DNA of 64,000 bases from Silvibacterium dinghuense (GTDB taxonomy: Bacteria; Acidobacteriota; Terriglobia; Terriglobales; Acidobacteriaceae). A program made the position numbers and the translations under genes. How positions within the stretch are numbered: the stretch's first letter is position 1; each line of letters starts with the position of its first letter. Positions 8,501 to 17,033 of this stretch are shown here, one piece after another. The stretch spans positions 764,784 through 828,783 of the forward strand of contig NZ_SDMK01000002.1 of assembly GCF_004123295.1 (NCBI RefSeq), written 5' to 3'. The notes under the pieces were generated by a model that saw nothing but the letters and a program-made list of their open reading frames with translations, was not told the origin of the DNA and searched no databases.

Positions 8501-9382
8501 CTAAAACGAAAGCATCCCCGCCAGCAGGAATCCGGCCAGGGCCGCCGCGCAGGTGGAGAGAAAATTCACCGCATCGTTATTCAGCCGCCCTGCGCGCTCG
8601 AGCGTCGCACCGAGCAGGCTATCCACAAAGAGCCCCAGGATTCCTGCTCCGGCCGCAATCGCAGCCTCCAGCGGGCGCAGCGGCAGGACCAGACCCGCCA
8701 GCAGCGCGATCGCCATAGCTCCAAGGCAGCCTGCTAGCGTCCCTGCCACAGAAATCGCGCCGTCGGTGCCCGGAGCGACCCGCCTCCCGGTCGTGATCAT
8801 CAGTGGTTCGCCACCCAGCACAGCTCCCAGTTCCGAGGAAAGCGTGTCCGCCGTCGCCTCGGCCATCGCTGCGACCGAGGCCACCAGCAGCGGCCTCCCC
8901 AGGATCGCCAGTACCGGGACCGCACCACGTAACCAGACCACAGGCATCACCACCAGTGCGGCCATCCCCAGATTTGCCGCCACCTGCGAGGCCGAACGAC
9001 CACCATGGCCCTCGGCAACGGCCAGCTTTTCCTTCTTCGTTTTTCCAAACTTTGTCGCCGCAAAGGTCAATACAAAAAGCGCCGCCAGCGGCCACAGAAG
9101 CGTCCTCCAGCCTGGCTGAGCCAGGTAAAGTGTCACAGTAAACAGGCCGCCCGTCGCAGCCGCCCCGGGTGTCGCGGCCCGCAGCCCAAGCACCAGCAAC
9201 GCAAATCCGGCCCCAATGGCTACTGCCTGCCCGAAGAGCCATAAGCCGGCCGAATTCCGCGCTTCCAGCACACCCGGAACAGAGGCCAGCGTTCCCAGCA
9301 GGCACACCGCCAGCACTGCCCATGACTGCCAGCTCAGGGATTGCAACCCTGCTACCGTTCGCACCTGTTCCTGCTTCTCCAC
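8501..9382 (-). CDS. DUF92 integral membrane protein (TIGR00297 / VTE6-like)
   Basis: A 293-residue protein with about seven membrane helices. The DUF92 signature is clear: AEATADTLSSELG in the middle, GTDGAISVAGTLAG after it, and DSLLGATLERAGRLNNDAVNF near the end. Plant and cyanobacterial members (VTE6) are phytyl-phosphate kinases; in most bacteria the substrate is not known, so isoprenoid-phosphate kinase activity is only a possibility. The start is GTG 9382 with GAGG about 9 bases upstream. It converges on the YdcF-like gene, with repeat copy A between. Confidence 0.88.
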   Translation of the reverse strand: MEKQEQVRTVAGLQSLSWQSWAVLAVCLLGTLASVPGVLEARNSAGLWLFGQAVAIGAGFALLVLGLRAATPGAAATGGLFTVTLYLAQPGWRTLLWPLAALFVLTFAATKFGKTKKEKLAVAEGHGGRSASQVAANLGMAALVVMPVVWLRGAVPVLAILGRPLLVASVAAMAEATADTLSSELGAVLGGEPLMITTGRRVAPGTDGAISVAGTLAGCLGAMAIALLAGLVLPLRPLEAAIAAGAGILGLFVDSLLGATLERAGRLNNDAVNFLSTCAAALAGFLLAGMLSF

Positions 9383-9467
9383 GCGCTTTTACCTCTTATC
9401 GGAATCGCCGCCTGCTAACTTTTCGGCGGCCAGGATTTACCTTCTCAGCTTTCCTTCCCCCCTTCTG

Positions 9468-9496
9468 TTAAGTCAAACCCTACGGTGATTTACAAT
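9468..9496 (+). promoter_or_regulatory. Predicted sigma-70-type promoter for the beta-propeller lipoprotein
   Basis: TTAAGT (9468-9473), a 17-bp spacer and TACAAT (9491-9496). The -10 is good and the -35 weak. It would give an untranslated leader of roughly 90 bases before the ATG at 9590. Confidence 0.35.
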
Positions 9497-9589
9497 CGAA
9501 TTTCCATCGGGTTTCGCTCTTCTATTCACGGAAGGCGGCGGGCATCGATCCGGAACGATCGTGGAGTGAGGTATTTACGAGTGCAGAGT

Positions 9590-11092
9590 ATGAAATGGCT
9601 GGCAGCCGCGTCGCTGCTGGTTCTGGCCGGTCTCACGGGTTGCGGTAGCCAGTATCGTCCCGTTATCAATCAGGTAACCGGCACAGGTCCCGCGTCGGAG
9701 CCGACAGCCTATGCCGTGGTCGTTTCGCAGCCTGAGCTGACCCCTCCCAGCAGCCTGGCCACCACCAAGCCGCCCTGCCCGACCACGCAATATTCCGATG
9801 CGGGCATCGTCACTCTGTACGATTTCTCCGGCGACAGCGTCATGGCGCAGGCTCAGCTCGGCACAGGCCCGCTCGGCTTTGCCTTCAATGCCTCCGGCAG
9901 CGATGCCTATACGCTTAACTGCGACAACACGATGAGCACCATCCCCATCTCCCAATCGCTGCAGACGAAGAACGTGCTGAGCAGCACCTTCTTTTCCGGC
10001 GCCGCGCCGATCAATGCCCTTGCTGCCAGCGCCAGCGAGTATGTCGTCGAAGAGGCCCGCGACGCCGTCGCTGCCTACAGCGGCAGCCCTGCTGCGCTCG
10101 TCCAGGAAGTCACGGTTGCGCCCTCCGTGGTCAACGTCACCGGCATCAATTCCGGCGCCCGTATTTATGCCATCAGCCAGGGCAACAGCTCCAACAGCCT
10201 GGCCTGGGGAAGCTGCTCCGATCCGTCTTCCGTCTCGACGAACGGTGAGGCAGACGGCATCGAAGTCTCTACGAACACCGTCTCTTCGCAGCTCCAGCTC
10301 GGCATCTGCCCGGTCTACGCTGTTACTTCGGCGGACGGCCTGCGTACCTTTGTGCTGAACCGCGGCAGCGGCACGGTCACAGTCATCAATGCGCAGTCGA
10401 ATTCGCTCGATACGAATTCGAACTCCTCCTATCTCGGCTCGACTGCCACCATCAATCTCTGCAACACCTCTAATTCCACCAGCGGCATCACCGCTTCCTG
10501 CGGCGCACAGCCTGTCTACGCCGCCTTCTACACGCTCGGCGACCTGCTGGTGACTGCCAACTACGGCAACAACACCATGAGCGTCATCGATGTCTCCACG
10601 GATATCTACGGCAACGACAGCTCAACCTTCGGCAAGATTGTCGGCACGATCAGCACCGGCGCCAATCCCGCTGCTCTCACCATCCTCGGCGACGGCAGCA
10701 AGGTCTACTCGGCAAACGAGGGTGACGGCACGGTGACTGTCGGCAGCCTCACCAGCTACACGGCGCAGTCGACCATCACGCTGCTTGGAACAGCCACCTC
10801 CAACAACACCATCTCGGACACGGCCATCCTGCAGCCCCGAGTCATCGACTCGATCTACAACTACCCCTCCGGCCGCGTTTATGTCGGCGCTCCGAACAGC
10901 GAGTATCTGAACATCATCGATACGGAATCCGACACGATCACCGCCTACCCGGCGGTAGAAGGCCAGATCGTCGATCTGCACACGACCACGCAGTATGCCG
11001 GCGGCACCTGCACGGCAACTTCAACCACTGGCGCTGAAACCTATTGCAATCAGATCCTGACCAGCCATAGCTACGGCTCTGGTACTCCATAG
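9590..11092 (+). CDS. Secreted beta-propeller lipoprotein (YVTN/lactonase-like)
   Basis: A 500-residue exported protein. The signal peptide runs MKWLAAASLLVLAGLTGC with a lipobox LTGC (Cys about 18), so it should be lipidated by Lgt and then Lnt. The rest is Ser/Thr/Asn-rich with repeated blades such as TFVLNRGSGTVTVINAQS, LVTANYGNNTMSVIDVS and KVYSANEGDGTVTVGS, the YVTN-type beta-propeller pattern. Such proteins are abundant in Acidobacteria, and function is generally unknown. I chose ATG 9590 because the signal peptide starts there; an open frame extends upstream to 9485 without sensible sequence. A strong terminator follows the stop. Confidence 0.82.
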   Translation: MKWLAAASLLVLAGLTGCGSQYRPVINQVTGTGPASEPTAYAVVVSQPELTPPSSLATTKPPCPTTQYSDAGIVTLYDFSGDSVMAQAQLGTGPLGFAFNASGSDAYTLNCDNTMSTIPISQSLQTKNVLSSTFFSGAAPINALAASASEYVVEEARDAVAAYSGSPAALVQEVTVAPSVVNVTGINSGARIYAISQGNSSNSLAWGSCSDPSSVSTNGEADGIEVSTNTVSSQLQLGICPVYAVTSADGLRTFVLNRGSGTVTVINAQSNSLDTNSNSSYLGSTATINLCNTSNSTSGITASCGAQPVYAAFYTLGDLLVTANYGNNTMSVIDVSTDIYGNDSSTFGKIVGTISTGANPAALTILGDGSKVYSANEGDGTVTVGSLTSYTAQSTITLLGTATSNNTISDTAILQPRVIDSIYNYPSGRVYVGAPNSEYLNIIDTESDTITAYPAVEGQIVDLHTTTQYAGGTCTATSTTGAETYCNQILTSHSYGSGTP

Positions 11093-11114
11093 CCAGAAAC
11101 TTATGGAAAGAACA

Positions 11115-11138
11115 AAGGGCGGCCGAATGGCCGCCCTT
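11115..11138. terminator. Bidirectional intrinsic terminator between the lipoprotein gene and priA
   Basis: A perfect 10-bp stem AAGGGCGGCC (11115-11124) / GGCCGCCCTT (11129-11138) with a GAAT loop, followed by CTCTTTTCTCC on the plus side and preceded by an A-rich stretch for the minus side. It separates convergent genes ending at 11092 and 11164. Confidence 0.92.
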
Positions 11139-11163
11139 CTCTTTTCTCCGAAGTCGGGAGACT

Positions 11164-13629
11164 CTACATCAGGTTCACCGCATCCACATCCACAATCAGG
11201 TTTCGCCGTGGAACTCCAGCCGCATCGGCATGCGCCAGCATCATCCGCAAGGTGCGAGCCAGCGCTGAACGCTTCTCTGCCTTCAGCACCAGGTGAAAGC
11301 GGTAGATCCGCTTGATCCGCGCCAGCGGAGCCGTCGCAGGCCCAAGCACCCGCACACCGTCGAGTTGCGTCTTCTGGAACCACCGCCCCAGCGTCGCCGA
11401 CCAGCCGGCGGCCTCTTCCAGGTGTGGGCTCTGGATGATCACATTTGCCAACGCTGCGTAAGGCGGATAGTGCATCCAGCGCCGGTATTTCATCTCGCGC
11501 TCCACAAAACCATGAAAGTCATGCTTCGCCGCACACTGCACGGCATAGTGGTCGGGATGGTAGGTCTGCACCAGCACCGTACCGGGCAGTTCACCGCGTC
11601 CGGCGCGGCCTGATACCTGCGTCAGCAGCTGAAAGACCCGCTCCGCAGCACGAAAATCCGGCATCCCCAGCGCGTGATCGCAGCCAACTACGCCGACCAT
11701 CGTCACACCGTGAATATCGTGCCCCTTGGCGATCATCTGCGTGCCGACGAGGAGGTTGATTTCGCCTGAGTGCAGCCGCATCAGCAGCCGCTCCATGTCA
11801 TTGCGCCCGCGCACGGTATCGCGATCCATCCGTCCGATACGAGCACCGGGGAAAATCTCCTGCAGCCGCTCCTCGCCCTGCTGCGATCCCACGCCAAGAA
11901 AATATAGGTGCTCGCTCTCACATTTGGGGCAGCGCGGCGGCACGCCGGTTTTGTAACCGCAGTAGTGACATTCGAGGCGCTGGCCCACCGGCGCAATCCC
12001 GTCTTCACCCGTCACCTGCTTGTGATAGGTCAACGCGATCGAGCAGTTCTCGCACTCCAGCTTGTCGCCGCAGGAACGGCACATGACCACGAACGAATAC
12101 CCGCGCCGGTTCAGGAGAATGATCGCCTGCTCTCCACGCTCGAGCGTGGCCTGCGTTTTCTCGATCAGCGCTCGCGAAAAGATATGCTCCTGCCCGGTTT
12201 CCTGGAACTCCTGCCGCATATCCACCAGCTCGACCTTGGGCAGCGGACGATTCTGCACGCGCTCGTGCATCTCGATGCGCGCATACTTCCCTTCTTCCGC
12301 ATTTCTCCACGACTCAAGCGACGGCGTGGCCGAGCCCAGCACGACCGCCGCGCCGGCAAGCTTTGCGCGCACCACGGCCGTGTCCCGCGCGTGATAGCGC
12401 GGCATCGACTCCTGCTTGTAGCTCGAATCATGCTCCTCGTCGACAACGATCAGGCCGAGATTTTCAACCGGCGCAAAAACAGCAGAGCGCGTCCCCACCA
12501 CCACGCGCGCCTCGCCACGCCGGATACGATGCCATTGCTCGCTGCGCTCCTCCGGCGTGAGCGCGGAGTGCAGCAGAGCCACTTCGCGGCCAAAGGCATG
12601 ATGCAGCTGCGCGGCCATCTGCGGCGTGAGGCCGATCTCCGGCACCAGCAGAATCGCCGTACGCCCGCGATTCAGCGTCTCGCGCATCGCGGCAAGATAC
12701 ACCGCCGTTTTGCCCGAGCCGGTAACCCCATGCAATAAATGCGGCCGGAACTCGCCGGCATCGACCGCTGCCGTCATCACCGCCAGGGCACGCTGCTGCG
12801 CTTCATTCAGCTCGTAGGCTGCCTTCTTCATCAAAGAGAGATGCGTGAGGTGAAAGTCGGCTGGACGCTCCTCGATACGCACCAGTTCACGTTTGACAAG
12901 CGTGGCAAGCGTAGACTGCGGCACCTCGAGCTCACGCAGTTCGGCCACCGGAAGCTCGCCCCCGCTGCCTGCCAACTCCGCGAGGATAGCCTGCTGATTG
13001 TCATTGAGCTTCGGCAGTCGCGTCCCTTCGACCAGCACCGCGTAGCGCACCAGCCGACGCGCATCGCGCTGTGCCGCCGCAGTCTCGCGCACGATCCACT
13101 TCTTGCGCAGCATCCCGGCGAGGAGCTCGCGGCTGATGCCGGTAGCCGAACGCAGGGCCGTCGCCTTCGCTGCTTCACCGTTCTCCAGGTAATTCAGCGC
13201 CTTGTACTCGGTGTCCTGGTCTTCCGGAGAGAGCTTCGACCGGCGCGAGCTGCCGCAATCAGCGCCATCGAAAAGCGCGGCACGCCCCGCATCCGTGATG
13301 CGGTAGAGAATCTGCTTTTTGACCTCGCTCATCAGGGGAAGCATGGCCCGCAGCACCTCCCCGAGAGGCGCGACATAGTAGCCTGCGATCCACTGCGCAA
13401 GCTCCAGGAGCTCAGGCGAAACGATCGCCTCTTCGTCCATCACCGCGACCAGAGGCTTGGCCTCGACCGGCGGCGGCTCGTCATGCAGCCGCACCACGAC
13501 CCCGGCCATCTTCTCGTTGCGGAAGGGCACCAGAACCCGCCCACCAATCGGAGGATCAGCCGCGCCGACCGCATACGTAAAGACACGGTCCAAGGGCACG
13601 GGCAGGGCTACATCACAAAAGGCTGACAC
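11164..13629 (-). CDS. priA: Primosomal protein N' (replication restart helicase PriA)
   Basis: An 821-residue superfamily-2 helicase that recognises abandoned forks and starts replisome reloading. An N-terminal 3'-DNA-binding domain begins VALPVPLDRVFTYAV. Walker A (GVTGSGKTAVYL) is near residue 303, the DEEH box (VVDEEHDSSYKQE) near 396, and the zinc-binding cysteines lie between about 515 and 570 (CRSCGDKLECENC, CHYCGYKTG, CPKC). All eight zinc ligands are present, so it should be fully active. It sits 22 bases downstream of the uracil-DNA glycosylase gene, so repair and restart genes probably share a transcript, which ends at the terminator at 11115-11138. Confidence 0.97.
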   Translation of the reverse strand: MSAFCDVALPVPLDRVFTYAVGAADPPIGGRVLVPFRNEKMAGVVVRLHDEPPPVEAKPLVAVMDEEAIVSPELLELAQWIAGYYVAPLGEVLRAMLPLMSEVKKQILYRITDAGRAALFDGADCGSSRRSKLSPEDQDTEYKALNYLENGEAAKATALRSATGISRELLAGMLRKKWIVRETAAAQRDARRLVRYAVLVEGTRLPKLNDNQQAILAELAGSGGELPVAELRELEVPQSTLATLVKRELVRIEERPADFHLTHLSLMKKAAYELNEAQQRALAVMTAAVDAGEFRPHLLHGVTGSGKTAVYLAAMRETLNRGRTAILLVPEIGLTPQMAAQLHHAFGREVALLHSALTPEERSEQWHRIRRGEARVVVGTRSAVFAPVENLGLIVVDEEHDSSYKQESMPRYHARDTAVVRAKLAGAAVVLGSATPSLESWRNAEEGKYARIEMHERVQNRPLPKVELVDMRQEFQETGQEHIFSRALIEKTQATLERGEQAIILLNRRGYSFVVMCRSCGDKLECENCSIALTYHKQVTGEDGIAPVGQRLECHYCGYKTGVPPRCPKCESEHLYFLGVGSQQGEERLQEIFPGARIGRMDRDTVRGRNDMERLLMRLHSGEINLLVGTQMIAKGHDIHGVTMVGVVGCDHALGMPDFRAAERVFQLLTQVSGRAGRGELPGTVLVQTYHPDHYAVQCAAKHDFHGFVEREMKYRRWMHYPPYAALANVIIQSPHLEEAAGWSATLGRWFQKTQLDGVRVLGPATAPLARIKRIYRFHLVLKAEKRSALARTLRMMLAHADAAGVPRRNLIVDVDAVNLM

Positions 13630-13651
13630 TGTTTCAGGGTACTAGAGCCTG

Positions 13652-14518
13652 CTACTTCGCTGGCTTCAGCCCCAGTTCCTTCATCGCAATCTGCAGGTCC
13701 TTCCAGGCTTCTTTCTTCTGGTTGGGATCGCGCAGCAGGAAGGCGGGGTGATAGGTGACGATCAGCTTGGAGCCGCGCAGAGAATGGATTCGGCCGCGCC
13801 AGCTGGCGAGTGATGCCTTCTGCCCCATCAGGTACAGGATCGCCGTCGCGCCCAGCGCCACAATGACCTCAGGCCGAATGATGTCGATCTGCTGCCAGAG
13901 GAATGGCATGCAGGTATTCGCCTCTTCCGGTTCCGGCTGGCGATTCTTCGGCGGCCGGCATTTGACCACGTTTGCGATGTAGACCTCTTCGCGCTTCAGC
14001 CCCATGGCCGCGATCATGTTGTTCAACAGTTGGCCGGCCTTGCCCACGAAAGGCACCCCCTGTGCGTCTTCATCCGCGCCCGGGCCTTCGCCTACGAAGA
14101 GAATCCGCGCATTCGGATTGCCGTCACCGAAGACGATCTTGTGGCGTCCCTGGAAAGCCAGCGGGCACCGCGTACATTCGCCGATCTCGGCGCGGACCGC
14201 CTCGAGCGCCGCGGGGCGTGCGGCTGCGGGCAAAATCTCCGGCACAATCGCCGGCGGCTGTGGAAGGGGCTTGCGAGGAGGAATAGCAGACTCCGTTTCA
14301 GACAAAAGTTCAAATGCCGGCGCCAGCACCGGTTCGGCGGGAATTTCTTCCACCGCAGCGGCAACTTCCACCACCGTGGGAGCAGGCTCGGGTGCCATTT
14401 CTGTAACCACCGCAGGCACATACTCACCGCGACGATAGAAATCGTACACGCCCAGGTCGCGAAAATACCGCAACCGCGCAGCTAGCTCCAGCTCCTGTTC
14501 TGGCGTAAGAAAACTCAT
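13652..14518 (-). CDS. udg: Uracil-DNA glycosylase, family 4 (iron-sulfur type)
   Basis: Removes uracil from DNA to start base-excision repair. The C-terminal 190 residues hold the catalytic domain: GEGPGADEDAQGVPFVG (motif 1) and YHPAFLLR (motif 2). Four cysteines for a 4Fe-4S cluster are present: CTRC, then VVKC, and a last Cys 16 residues later in EEANTC. The first 90 or so residues are a Pro/Ala/Glu-rich linker after a short helix (MSFLTPEQELELAARL), an extension common in family-4 enzymes related to the SPO1 polymerase N-terminus. The start at ATG 14518 avoids an upstream in-frame stretch that would overlap the coaBC terminator. It is upstream of priA with a 22-base gap. Confidence 0.93.
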   Translation of the reverse strand: MSFLTPEQELELAARLRYFRDLGVYDFYRRGEYVPAVVTEMAPEPAPTVVEVAAAVEEIPAEPVLAPAFELLSETESAIPPRKPLPQPPAIVPEILPAAARPAALEAVRAEIGECTRCPLAFQGRHKIVFGDGNPNARILFVGEGPGADEDAQGVPFVGKAGQLLNNMIAAMGLKREEVYIANVVKCRPPKNRQPEPEEANTCMPFLWQQIDIIRPEVIVALGATAILYLMGQKASLASWRGRIHSLRGSKLIVTYHPAFLLRDPNQKKEAWKDLQIAMKELGLKPAK

Positions 14519-14573
14519 GCGTAGCAATGCTCCGAGGACATAGGCTCGAGGCAAATCCCAGTGTAAAAGCAAA

Positions 14574-14605
14574 CAGGGTGTGGATGTTCGTGCATCCACA
14601 CCCTG
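14574..14605 (-). terminator. Intrinsic terminator after coaBC
   Basis: A perfect 13-bp stem CAGGGTGTGGATG (14574-14586) / CATCCACACCCTG (14593-14605) with a 6-base loop. Read on the minus strand it is followed by TTTGCTTTT. It closes the msbA-yicC-gmk-rpoZ-coaBC unit before udg begins. Confidence 0.93.
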
Positions 14606-14626
14606 CTTCCAGGTCTGTTTCTTACT

Positions 14627-15862
14627 CTATTCAACCAGCGGCCCGGTCTCCGCGACCACCTGCTGCGGCCGACGCAGCCCGAGAACCTCTTCGAGAATTC
14701 GATCGGCAATATCCCGCTTGGCCATCTCCGGCAGATCCAGCGCCCGGTGCGGCGTGAGAAAGGTGACCGCGTTGCGGTCGGAGTCGAAGCCAATGCCCTC
14801 GCGGGAGACATCGTTGAGCACGATCGCATCCGCGCCCTTGCGCAGCAGCTTATCCCGCCCATGAGCAACGGCATTCTCGGTCTCTGCCGCGAAGCCGATG
14901 ATCAGCTGCCCCGGATGCCGGTGCGAAACCACTTCTGCGAGGATATCTTCCGTCGGTTCCAGTTCCAGAGACAGCGGCCCCACACGCTTCATCTTCTGCT
15001 CGGCCTGCTGCTTGGGGCGATAGTCCGCAACCGCGGCCGCCTTGATGACAATCGAAGCCTGATCGGTACGGTTGAGCACCTCGCGGCGCATCTCTTCCGT
15101 GGTGATCACCGGCACCAGCTCCACACCCGCCGGTGGCCGCAGCGCTGTAGGCGCCGAAACCAGAATGACTCGTGCACCGCGCCGTACCGCGGCTTCTGCC
15201 AGCGCGTAACCCATCTTGCCGCTCGAACGATTACCCAGGAAGCGCACCGGATCGAGCGCCTCACGCGTGCCGCCGGCGGTGATCAGCACAGTCTCGCCGC
15301 TCAGATCATTGCGATGGTGCAGCACGCCCAGCACTGCATCGACAATGCGCGGCATCTCGGCCAACCGGCCGCTGCCGGTCATGCCACAGGCCAGGTAGCC
15401 TGACTCCGGCTCCACGATGCGTACACCGCGGCTGGCCAGCGTCTCCAGGTTGGCGCGCGTCGCCGGATGGTTCCACATGTTCACATTCATGGCCGGAGCA
15501 ACGATGACGGGAGCCGTCGTCGCCAAGTAGAGCGTCGTCAGGAAGTCATCCGCAATGCCATTGGCAAACTTGGCAAGAATGTTTGCCGTTGCCGGTGCTA
15601 CGACGAGCGCGTCTGTCGACTGCGCGGCTTCGATGTGCTCAATCGCCGAAGAGAGGTTGTCGTCCGGAACCTCGGGCAGTGTCCACAGGCTGGTAATCAC
15701 CTTGTGTCCACTGAGCGCGGCAAACGTGACCGGCTGCACGAACTGCTGCGCCGATTCCGTCATGACCACATGCACATCCAGGGCCTGCTGCTGCAGGGCA
15801 CGGACCAGTTCCGCTGCCTTGTAGGCAGCGATGCCACCGGAGACTCCGACGGTAACCTTCAT
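14627..15862 (-). CDS. coaBC: Bifunctional phosphopantothenoylcysteine decarboxylase / phosphopantothenate-cysteine ligase
   Basis: Catalyses two steps of CoA synthesis: CTP-dependent addition of cysteine to 4'-phosphopantothenate, then FMN-dependent decarboxylation. The N-terminal CoaC half shows VSGGIAAYKAAEL, the catalytic His in IEHIEAAQ, the FMN-contacting PAMN and the active-site Cys in YLACGMTGSGRL. The CoaB half has ITAGGTREALDPVRFLGNRSSGKMG, the AAAVADYRP lysine region and GFAAET. About 411 residues, normal for the fusion. The start is ATG 15862; an in-frame TTG two codons earlier is less likely. Last gene of the msbA-gmk unit. Confidence 0.97.
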   Translation of the reverse strand: MKVTVGVSGGIAAYKAAELVRALQQQALDVHVVMTESAQQFVQPVTFAALSGHKVITSLWTLPEVPDDNLSSAIEHIEAAQSTDALVVAPATANILAKFANGIADDFLTTLYLATTAPVIVAPAMNVNMWNHPATRANLETLASRGVRIVEPESGYLACGMTGSGRLAEMPRIVDAVLGVLHHRNDLSGETVLITAGGTREALDPVRFLGNRSSGKMGYALAEAAVRRGARVILVSAPTALRPPAGVELVPVITTEEMRREVLNRTDQASIVIKAAAVADYRPKQQAEQKMKRVGPLSLELEPTEDILAEVVSHRHPGQLIIGFAAETENAVAHGRDKLLRKGADAIVLNDVSREGIGFDSDRNAVTFLTPHRALDLPEMAKRDIADRILEEVLGLRRPQQVVAETGPLVE

Positions 15863-15923
15863 AGTCAAATTCTAAAAGGAAAGCGCGCTCAGTCCGTGGA
15901 CAAATTTGGTCCTATTTTTCGGA

Positions 15924-15962
15924 CACAGGGAGACCCATCCGCCGCGAGCAGCGGGTCTCTCC
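15924..15962 (-). terminator. Weak hairpin between rpoZ and coaBC
   Basis: GAGACCC and GGGTCTC arms enclose a GC-rich loop in the 121-base gap. On the minus strand an A-rich rather than T-rich stretch follows at a distance. It may attenuate or simply punctuate the operon. I do not think it ends the transcript, because coaBC has no clear promoter of its own. Confidence 0.35.
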
Positions 15963-15983
15963 AGCCGATGACGAAAATGTAAG

Positions 15984-16217
15984 CTAGGAGGCGGCGAACT
16001 TCGGGATATCGGGAGCTGCAACTTCGGGCTTATGCACCGGAGAGCCCATGGTTACATAACCCACCTTGCCAGCGGCGATTTCATCCTGGGCGACCCGGCA
16101 GGCCTTGCGCGAGCGGGAGTCCACCAAGGGCTGCGAACCATTTTGAAGCTGACGGGCCCTGCGAGCGGCCACCATGACATAACGGAAATTGCTATCGAAT
16201 CCCTGCTCAACGCTCAT
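15984..16217 (-). CDS. rpoZ: RNA polymerase omega subunit
   Basis: A 77-residue omega subunit that helps assemble beta-prime into core polymerase. The conserved core is visible: FRYVMVAARRARQL, then SRSRKACRVAQDEI and AAGKVGYV. A GGAGAAG lies just before the ATG. It sits 14 bases downstream of gmk, the standard gmk-rpoZ-coaBC arrangement. Confidence 0.94.
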   Translation of the reverse strand: MSVEQGFDSNFRYVMVAARRARQLQNGSQPLVDSRSRKACRVAQDEIAAGKVGYVTMGSPVHKPEVAAPDIPKFAAS

Positions 16218-16231
16218 GGCTTCTCCTGAAG

Positions 16232-16963
16232 TTACCGATCCGCCAAGGCGCCCTCCACAGGTGCAGCCTCGGCATTCCCTACACCGAAGGCCTGAAGCAC
16301 CGGCTTGATCCGGACTTCAGAGTTTCGCTGCCGGCATCGTTCTGCAATTTCTTGTAGTCGTCGGTCTTCTTCGGTGACGGGGCCCGTACCGCGGCTGAGC
16401 CGCTCCGAGGAGACGATCGCTGACATCTCTTCTACTGCAATATCGAGGACGTCGTTGACGAGAATATATCCATATTCCCGGTAATTCTCAATCTCCAGCC
16501 GCGCCTTGGCCAGCCGCCGCCGGATAACCTCTTCATCTACTACGCCCTCGGCCCGGCTGCGGCCACGCAGCCGCGTCTCCAGAATCTGCGGCGAGGGGGG
16601 CATCAGAAAGATGCTCACCACCTCCGGCAGCCGTTCACGCACCTGCCGGGCACCCTGCACATCGATATCGAGCAGCAGATCGCGCCCCGCCCGGAAGGCG
16701 TCCTCGAGCGAATGCCGCGCCGTGCCGTAGTAATTACCGAAGACCTCGGCATGCTCCAGGAATGCGTCCTCGGCGATCATCTGCTCGAAGCGCTCCCTGG
16801 TAACAAAGTGATACTCCTGTCCATCGCGCTCCGAGCCGCGCGGTGCGCGGGTCGTGTACGACACCGAAAACTCGAGGTCCGTCACCAGCGAGTGCAGCCG
16901 GTTCACCACCGAAGACTTCCCCGAACCCGAGGGAGCTGAAATCAGAAATAAAATGCCGGCCAA
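16232..16963 (-). CDS. gmk: Guanylate kinase
   Basis: Phosphorylates GMP (and dGMP) to the diphosphate with ATP. Near the start is the P-loop APSGSGKSSVV, followed by SYTTRAPRGSERDGQEYHFV (the GMP-binding arginines and tyrosines), HAEVFGNYYGT and DIDVQGARQV. I place the start at TTG 16963 because a strong AAGGAGG lies 10 bases upstream at about 16976-16981. An in-frame TTG at 16987 would put that ribosome-binding site inside the gene. Length 243, with a C-terminal tail about 30 residues longer than in E. coli. It lies between yicC and rpoZ in the operon. Confidence 0.95.
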   Translation of the reverse strand: MAGILFLISAPSGSGKSSVVNRLHSLVTDLEFSVSYTTRAPRGSERDGQEYHFVTRERFEQMIAEDAFLEHAEVFGNYYGTARHSLEDAFRAGRDLLLDIDVQGARQVRERLPEVVSIFLMPPSPQILETRLRGRSRAEGVVDEEVIRRRLAKARLEIENYREYGYILVNDVLDIAVEEMSAIVSSERLSRGTGPVTEEDRRLQEIAERCRQRNSEVRIKPVLQAFGVGNAEAAPVEGALADR

Positions 16964-17033
16964 AACGCTGCCGCCTCCTTCATGCAAACTATCCGCTTCG
17001 CCTCGGACCGCGGCTCCTGCACAGGACCTGCGC

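Noticed and set aside
12739-13626. A 295-codon open frame opposite priA
   Set aside because: It is antisense to the N-terminal half of PriA and Arg/Leu/His-rich without sense.
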